DNA from: Candidatus Tenderia sp.
Lineage (GTDB): Bacteria > Pseudomonadota > Gammaproteobacteria > Tenderiales > Tenderiaceae
NCBI GenBank assembly: GCA_030148045.1
Contig: JASBUE010000030.1
Coordinates: 1 to 27,032, forward strand
Length of the DNA stretch: 27,032 nucleotides
Reading direction: 5' to 3'
The position numbers were made by a program, and so were the translations under genes. The notes under the pieces were generated by a model. It was not told where the DNA came from, did not search any database, and was given only the letters and a program-made list of their open reading frames with translations. Positions 22,225-27,032 of the stretch are shown here, in pieces; the stretch's first letter is position 1; every line of letters starts with the position of its first letter.

Positions 22225-24387
22225 TCAGTTGATCGACAAACCTTCCTTGATGATCTTGGGGGTAATGAAGACCAGCAGCTCTTCCTTGTCATCCTGCTTG
22301 AGGGTGTTGCGGAACAGCACACCGATCAGCGGCAGATCACCCAGGAAGGGCACCTTGTTGATGTTGTCATTGGTGGTTTGCTCATAGACACCGCCGAGCA
22401 CCACCGTCTCACCGTTCTCCACCAGCACCTGGGTGTTGATGGTACGGGTATTAATGCTGGGAACACCCTGGAAGATGTCACCGACGCTGTCCTTGCTGAT
22501 CTCCAGATCCATGATGATTCGGTCATCCGGGGTGATCTGGGGGGTGACGCGTAGACTCAGCACCGCCTCCTTGAATGATGTTGTTGTTCCACCGGCGGTT
22601 CCGCCGGCCTGCTGTTGATAGGGAATCTCCACGCCCTGTTGGATGGTGGCCTCTTTCTGATTGGCGGTGATGACCCGCGGCGACGACACCACCTCGCCCT
22701 CGCCTTCGGCCTGCATGGCCGACAGCTCCAGGTCCACGTTGGTACCGAAGGGCAGCTTGACAAAGCTCATGGCGAATGAGCCGGCGGCGCCGGCCACCGG
22801 CAGATTGACATTGAGACGACCGGGGGTGGTGAGCGTGTCGTTGTTCACCAGCTGGTCCGTGGCTTCAAGCGTGCCGCTGAACTGGGCGCCGTCACCAGTG
22901 GTATTGGCCCCCATGGAGTCGCGCGAAACGCCGAAGCGCGAGCCCACTTCCTTGCCATAGGTGCTGCTGGCGATCACGATTCGCGACTCGATTAACACCT
23001 GGCGTACCGGGATATCGAGCCTGGCGACCAGCTTGTGGATCTCCTCCAGCGAAGCGGCCGTATCCTGAATCAGCAGGGTATTGGTGCGGGCATCGATGGT
23101 GACGCTGCCACGTGTCGACAGCAGTGAGTTCTTCTCCCCTTTCAACAGGATGGCGATCTCGCCGGCCTTGGCATAGTTGACCTGGATCATTTCCGAATAG
23201 AGCGGCTCCAACTCCTGCAATTGCTGTTTTGCCTCCAGCTCGGCCTTCTCCCGCGTGGCGATCTCTTCCGCCGGGGCGATAAGCATCAGGTTGCCGGTCT
23301 TTCTCATGCCCAGCCCCTTGGTCTTGAGGATGATGTCCAGGGCCTGATCACAGGGCACATTCTGCAAGCGCAGAGTGACGCTGCCTGTGACGCTGTCGCT
23401 GGTGACCAGATTCATGCCGGTAAAATCGGCAATCAGCTGCAACACCGCGCGCACCTCGATATCCTGGAAATTGAGCGACAGGCGCTCGCCGATGAAGGCG
23501 CTTTCATCGCCCTGGCGCCTCAGTTCCTCGGTGGTCGGCTCTTCCGACTTCTTGATCTCGACGGTAAGTAGGTCGCCGGACTGATAGGCCAGGTGTTCGA
23601 ACTTATCCTTGGCGCTGATCACCATGCGTACGTTGTTGCCCTGGCGGAAGGTATCCACCAGAGTGACCGGGGTGGCGAAATCGACCACATCCAGACGCTG
23701 TTCCAGCTCCGCCGGCAGACTGGTATCGATGAAATCCAACGCCAACTTGCCACCCTGCTCCTGGATATTGATACTGGTGCCGGCATCGGAGAGGGACACC
23801 AGGATACGCCCTTCGCCCTCTTCACCGCGGCGGAAATCGATACCTTTTATGGAGTGGCTGGCGGAAATCTCCCGCGAGGTGAATACGGTCGGATCCTTGT
23901 CCACCGGCGGCGTCGCCATGGACATGGCGGCACCGGCGCTGTCCAGAATCACATAGACGTTGTTGCCTTCCACCCGCGTTTCGTACGGTACCAGGCGCAC
24001 CAGGTTCAGCACCACCCGGGTCCGGCCGCGGGCCTCGACTGCGCTGACGCTTCGGGCCACGCCCACGCCCACCTGGGTGGTACGCTTGGCCAGATTGTTG
24101 GAGGTGGCGGGAAAATCCAGGGCGATACGGGCCGGATTGTCGATGGTGAAGCCGAGCGGCTCGGCAGCGGTGTTGGCCATGCTGAATTTTATCTGCACGC
24201 GGTTACCCGGCAGGCTCGATACATCCATGGCCTCCAGGGCGTTCTGCGAAGCCTCCTGGGCATGGGCCTGGATCGCCATCAGCCCGAACAATAGGCAAGC
24301 CAGCAACATCAAGCGTTGCCTCACCCCATGGCGCCAATCATCTCGTATCTTCATCGTGCATTCGCCCATATTACCGATTCGCTTCAT
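22225..24387 (-). CDS. pilQ: Type IV pilus secretin PilQ
   Basis: Outer-membrane secretin through which the pilus is extruded. There are 720 residues from ATG 24387, which has GAAGGA seven bases upstream. An ATG at 24408 overlaps the pilP stop (ATGA) but lacks a ribosome-binding site, and ATG 24354 is another option. The signal peptide is RLMLLACLLFGLMAIQAHA with cleavage near residue 43. Two AMIN (peptidoglycan-binding) domains follow in the first half. Then come an STN/N0 domain (FQDIEVRAVLQLIADFTGMN), an N1-type domain and the secretin domain with VSSPRVITANQKEATIQQGV and the end VPFLGDLPLIGVLFRN. Length and order are normal. Confidence 0.96.
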   Translation of the reverse strand: MKRIGNMGECTMKIRDDWRHGVRQRLMLLACLLFGLMAIQAHAQEASQNALEAMDVSSLPGNRVQIKFSMANTAAEPLGFTIDNPARIALDFPATSNNLAKRTTQVGVGVARSVSAVEARGRTRVVLNLVRLVPYETRVEGNNVYVILDSAGAAMSMATPPVDKDPTVFTSREISASHSIKGIDFRRGEEGEGRILVSLSDAGTSINIQEQGGKLALDFIDTSLPAELEQRLDVVDFATPVTLVDTFRQGNNVRMVISAKDKFEHLAYQSGDLLTVEIKKSEEPTTEELRRQGDESAFIGERLSLNFQDIEVRAVLQLIADFTGMNLVTSDSVTGSVTLRLQNVPCDQALDIILKTKGLGMRKTGNLMLIAPAEEIATREKAELEAKQQLQELEPLYSEMIQVNYAKAGEIAILLKGEKNSLLSTRGSVTIDARTNTLLIQDTAASLEEIHKLVARLDIPVRQVLIESRIVIASSTYGKEVGSRFGVSRDSMGANTTGDGAQFSGTLEATDQLVNNDTLTTPGRLNVNLPVAGAAGSFAMSFVKLPFGTNVDLELSAMQAEGEGEVVSSPRVITANQKEATIQQGVEIPYQQQAGGTAGGTTTSFKEAVLSLRVTPQITPDDRIIMDLEISKDSVGDIFQGVPSINTRTINTQVLVENGETVVLGGVYEQTTNDNINKVPFLGDLPLIGVLFRNTLKQDDKEELLVFITPKIIKEGLSIN

Positions 24388-24404
24388 TGATATATCCTTC
24401 GGGA

Positions 24405-24959
24405 TCATTCCACTATTGCCAAAGACGCCGGCCGTTTGATCCATGACCCCAGGCCATCCGGCACAATTTCCACCAATTCCACCGTGTCCGCTCGAATGGC
24501 GACGACCTGGCCGTAGTTCTGTCCCAGGTAGTTGCCCACGATGATCCTGGACACAAGCCCGTCAGGCGACTTGATCAAGGCGGACGTCTGCCCATCTTTC
24601 TGCATCGTGCCGACCATGCGCAGGGTATCCAGCGGGAAGGCTTCCAGCGGCTCACGGCGGCGCCCCAGATCAGGCTGCAGGCCGCCCCCGACGCCGGCCT
24701 TTTGCTCCGCCTTTGCCGCGAGCGCCGCCTTGGTCTGCCAGGACATGAAAGGATCGGCAAGCTCATCCGCCGAATAGGTGAAGTTTTCCACCGGCACGAA
24801 TTCCGGCAGGGGCTCTATTCTTCCCTGCCGGGATGACTTGACCTCGTTAATGTACTGCTGCAGGTCTTCATGACCGCTGTCACTGCAGCCCACCAGAAAA
24901 ATAACCAGCAACGTAACGGACAGATAGCGCCACGACCTGGTCATCCATGCCATGCTCAT
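24405..24959 (-). CDS. pilP: Type IV pilus assembly lipoprotein PilP
   Basis: A 184-residue lipoprotein linking the inner-membrane PilNO complex to the PilQ secretin. The signal peptide ends in the lipobox LVGC (lipidated Cys25). The disordered proline-containing stretch (about 30-60) is the PilN/PilO-binding region and the C-terminal beta domain contains RMVGTMQKDGQTSALIKSPDG. The start has GGAGG seven bases upstream and overlaps the pilO stop (ATGA). Confidence 0.95.
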   Translation of the reverse strand: MSMAWMTRSWRYLSVTLLVIFLVGCSDSGHEDLQQYINEVKSSRQGRIEPLPEFVPVENFTYSADELADPFMSWQTKAALAAKAEQKAGVGGGLQPDLGRRREPLEAFPLDTLRMVGTMQKDGQTSALIKSPDGLVSRIIVGNYLGQNYGQVVAIRADTVELVEIVPDGLGSWIKRPASLAIVE

Positions 24960-25549
24960 TGCCCATCCTCCAGATAGCGATAGGTCTTGGCGGTGGCGGA
25001 CATGGACAAGACATTCTCTTTGCTGGTGATGGAAATATCATGCAAGGTCACGATTCTGGGCAGGGCCGCCACATCACTGACGAAATTGCCGAAATCGTGG
25101 TAGCTACCGGTCACCTTGACGTCGATCGGCAACTCGGCATAAAACTCGGCCGGTTTTTCCGCCAGCGGTTTGAACAATTCGAATTCCAGCCCGTTGCCCA
25201 GGCCGGCCTGTGATATATCCACCAGCAGTTCCGCCACTTCGGTCTTGCTGGGCAGCTGGCGCAGCATGGTTCCGAATGAACGCTCCATCTCGGCCATTTG
25301 CTGCTTATAGGCATCCAGGTTGATGGCCTTGAGTTGTTTGGCCTTGAAGGTCTCCTTCAGCTCGGCTTCCTTTTTTTCCGCCCTTTCCAGGTCGGCCAGC
25401 TGATGCTGGGTATCGAACCAATATCCTGCAAACAACACGGCGATACACGCCGCGATGACCGCTACGGTCTTGACCGCGATGGGCCAGGAACCGGGATCAT
25501 TCGGGTCCAATCCCTTGAATTGCTCGAAATCAAAATTTTTCAGCTTCAT
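24956..25549 (-). CDS. pilO: Type IV pilus assembly protein PilO
   Basis: A 197-residue bitopic inner-membrane protein that pairs with PilN. The membrane helix is at about 22-45 (WPIAVKTVAVIAACIAVLFAG, in part). A coiled coil (about 47-95) and a ferredoxin-like periplasmic domain follow, with FGTMLRQLPSKTEVAELL and LPIDVKVTGSYHDFGNFVSD. It starts with an ATGA overlap to pilN. Confidence 0.95.
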   Translation of the reverse strand: MKLKNFDFEQFKGLDPNDPGSWPIAVKTVAVIAACIAVLFAGYWFDTQHQLADLERAEKKEAELKETFKAKQLKAINLDAYKQQMAEMERSFGTMLRQLPSKTEVAELLVDISQAGLGNGLEFELFKPLAEKPAEFYAELPIDVKVTGSYHDFGNFVSDVAALPRIVTLHDISITSKENVLSMSATAKTYRYLEDGQ

Positions 25550-26124
25550 TTGCCTTTTTCCGCCTTCTCGGCCTCGACCTCTTCAGGCGTCAACTGCTTT
25601 GCCTTCAAGGTGAACTTGCTTGAGCGAGTACCGTCCTTTTCCTGCACCTGGATCACCTCCAGCTTGGGGCTGGCAAACCAGTCGGATTCATCCAGGTTGC
25701 GCATGAAGGCGGAGACGCGTGCGTTTGACTGGGCCATGCCTTCGAGTGTCAATTCGGCGCCCTGTTGATTCACCGTGGTCAAGTACAGGCCTTCCGGCAG
25801 CGCCTTAACCAGCTTGTCCAGCATGTGCACCACCATGGGACGGCGGGTCTGCAGTTCCTGGATAATGTTCATGCGGTTGAGCAGCTGTTTTTTCTGCGCC
25901 TCCAGCTCGCGGATCTCCTTGATCTTCTCATCGACTTTGGCAATCTCGTGTTCGAGAAAGCTGTTGCGAGAATTCTGATAGTCGATCAAACCGCTGACAT
26001 GGAAGTGGACGTAGCCGATGATCGCCAGCATCAGAAAGGCCGCGCCACCGAGGACCGACACGAACTGACGCTTGCGCTCCTTGCGCAGCGCCTCACGCCA
26101 TGGCAGCAGATTGATGCGCGTCAT
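25546..26124 (-). CDS. pilN: Type IV pilus assembly protein PilN
   Basis: 192 residues from ATG 26124, which overlaps the pilM stop (ATGA). The upstream frame is the shadow of pilM. The N-terminal MTRINLLPWRE is the conserved peptide that binds the groove of PilM in the cytoplasm. One membrane helix (about 21-43), a coiled coil (about 48-85) and a periplasmic domain with LPEGLYLTTVNQQGAELTLE follow. The last 20 residues are charged (LTPEEVEAEKAEKGK). Confidence 0.95.
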   Translation of the reverse strand: MTRINLLPWREALRKERKRQFVSVLGGAAFLMLAIIGYVHFHVSGLIDYQNSRNSFLEHEIAKVDEKIKEIRELEAQKKQLLNRMNIIQELQTRRPMVVHMLDKLVKALPEGLYLTTVNQQGAELTLEGMAQSNARVSAFMRNLDESDWFASPKLEVIQVQEKDGTRSSKFTLKAKQLTPEEVEAEKAEKGK

Positions 26125-27032
26125 TGGTCGAAACTCCTCAGCGCCAGCCCACAGGCGATCATCAGCGCCGGCGCATCCGCGCTCAGCTGCTGTGCCTTGA
26201 TCTTGGACGAGAGCGACATATTGGCGAAGGGATTGGCCACCATGGTGGGCACACCCAGCTTGTCCTCGATCAGTTCGTCGATACCGGCGATGGAGGCACA
26301 ACCGCCGGCCAGCACCACATGATCGACGCTGTTGTATTGACTGGAAGAGAAGAAGAATTGCAGCGAGCGGCTGACCTGCTGGGTCATGGCATCCTTGAAC
26401 GGCTGCAGCACCTCGGGGACATAGTTATCCGGCAGCCCGCCCTGCTTCTTGGCCAGGCCGGCCTCTTCATAAGAGAGACCGTAACGGCGCTGAATCTCTT
26501 CGGTCAGCTGCTTGCCGCCGAACACCTGCTCGCGGGTGTAGATCATCTTGAAATCGTGGATGACATTGAGGGTGGTCATGGTGGCGCCGACGTCGAGAAT
26601 GGCCACCGTCAGCCCGTCGCCGCCGTCGGTGAGCTGAGGAGCAATGAGTTTGTAGGCGCCCTCCATCGCATAGGCCTCTACATCGACCACCCTGGCAGTC
26701 AGTCCACCCAGTTCGCAGGCGGCCACCCGCACGTCGACATTCTCGCTGCGCGAGGCCGCCAGCAAGACCTCCACGGAGTCACTGGCATCGCCCTCCGACG
26801 ATTCGGAAGACCCCATAATCTGAAAATCCAGGTTGACCTCGTCCAGCGGATAGGGGATGTATTGGTCGGCCTCGAGTTCGATCTGGGCCTCCATCTCGTC
26901 CTCGTTGAGGCTGGCGGGCATATTGATCACCTTGGTGATGACCGCCGAACCGGCCACCGCGACGGCGGCCAGCCTGGTGCGCGTGCCCGCCCGTTTCACC
27001 GCCCGGTTAATGGCGGCGCCGACCGACTCCAC
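26121..27032 (-). CDS. pilM: Type IV pilus assembly ATPase-like protein PilM (5' end outside)
   Basis: 303 residues are visible; about 50 N-terminal residues lie past the right edge, so no start codon is in the window. Actin-like fold of the FtsA/PilM type: VAGSAVITKVINMPA and EADQYIPYPLDEVNLDFQ (PilM signature), the phosphate-binding AILDVGATMTTLNVI, GGKQLTEEIQRRYG, and the adenosine motif VVLAGGCASIAGIDELIEDKLG. It forms a cytoplasmic ring bound to PilN. It is the first gene of pilMNOPQ; the promoter and probably the divergent ponA (mrcA) gene lie beyond the edge, as in relatives. Confidence 0.95.
   Translation of the reverse strand: MESVGAAINRAVKRAGTRTRLAAVAVAGSAVITKVINMPASLNEDEMEAQIELEADQYIPYPLDEVNLDFQIMGSSESSEGDASDSVEVLLAASRSENVDVRVAACELGGLTARVVDVEAYAMEGAYKLIAPQLTDGGDGLTVAILDVGATMTTLNVIHDFKMIYTREQVFGGKQLTEEIQRRYGLSYEEAGLAKKQGGLPDNYVPEVLQPFKDAMTQQVSRSLQFFFSSSQYNSVDHVVLAGGCASIAGIDELIEDKLGVPTMVANPFANMSLSSKIKAQQLSADAPALMIACGLALRSFDQ

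Noticed and set aside
24388..24444. Longer PilQ N-terminus
   Set aside because: It would put extra polar residues before the signal peptide; ATG 24387 has a strong ribosome-binding site. The ATGA overlap at 24408 is noted but has no such site.
1..27032. CRISPR arrays, tRNA or rRNA genes
   Set aside because: I saw no regularly spaced direct repeats and no sequence with tRNA or rRNA features on either strand.

Overview
The window looks like the chromosome of a GC-rich gammaproteobacterium. The right two-thirds carries the block pilM-N-O-P-Q, aroK, aroB, (dgt, WGR), damX, gltB, gltD, hemE, all on the minus strand. This is close to the order known from Pseudomonas and relatives. Protein sequences resemble gammaproteobacterial versions, and a gammaproteobacterial-type LexA box is present. 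The species cannot be named from this; a sulfur-oxidising or purple-sulfur lineage is only a guess.

Left edge (1-1503): a more AT-rich patch with an integron integrase gene (intI-type, with the integron-specific insert). It sits under a near-perfect LexA operator and a TTGACA -35 box. Upstream there is an attI/attC-type core (GCCTAAC, 130-136) next to the end of a truncated short reading frame. The integrase 3' end overlaps the 3' end of ubiX.

1433-6677: a minus-strand group (five-helix membrane protein, mpl, ubiX: peptidoglycan recycling and prenyl-FMN synthesis). It is followed by a divergent ClsB-like cardiolipin synthase, a 68-residue conserved-looking small protein and a fructosamine-kinase-family protein.

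6678-10104: accessory-looking region. A MotA/TolQ/ExbB-type proton channel gene is paired with an ExbD/MotB-type gene whose periplasmic part is a von Willebrand A domain with an intact MIDAS. A methyltransferase-like gene of uncertain activity lies upstream. Two inverted-repeat structures flank this region, and one ends in the hemE stop codon.

10102-17117: hemE and the glutamate synthase genes gltB-gltD. A roughly 0.2 kb palindromic intergenic element lies immediately upstream of gltB. A bidirectional-looking terminator separates it from damX.

17483-27032: the minus-strand pilMNOPQ-aroK-aroB-dgt-WGR-damX run. Four junctions within pilM-N-O-P-Q use ATGA stop/start overlaps, and pilM runs off the right edge. 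PilM-N-O-P-Q form the type IV pilus alignment complex and secretin. AroK and AroB are shikimate enzymes, Dgt is a dNTPase, and DamX is a SPOR division protein whose P-loop lysine is replaced by cysteine.

The best candidates for something undescribed are the proton-channel/VWA gene pair and the SOS-controlled integron whose array may start at the left edge.
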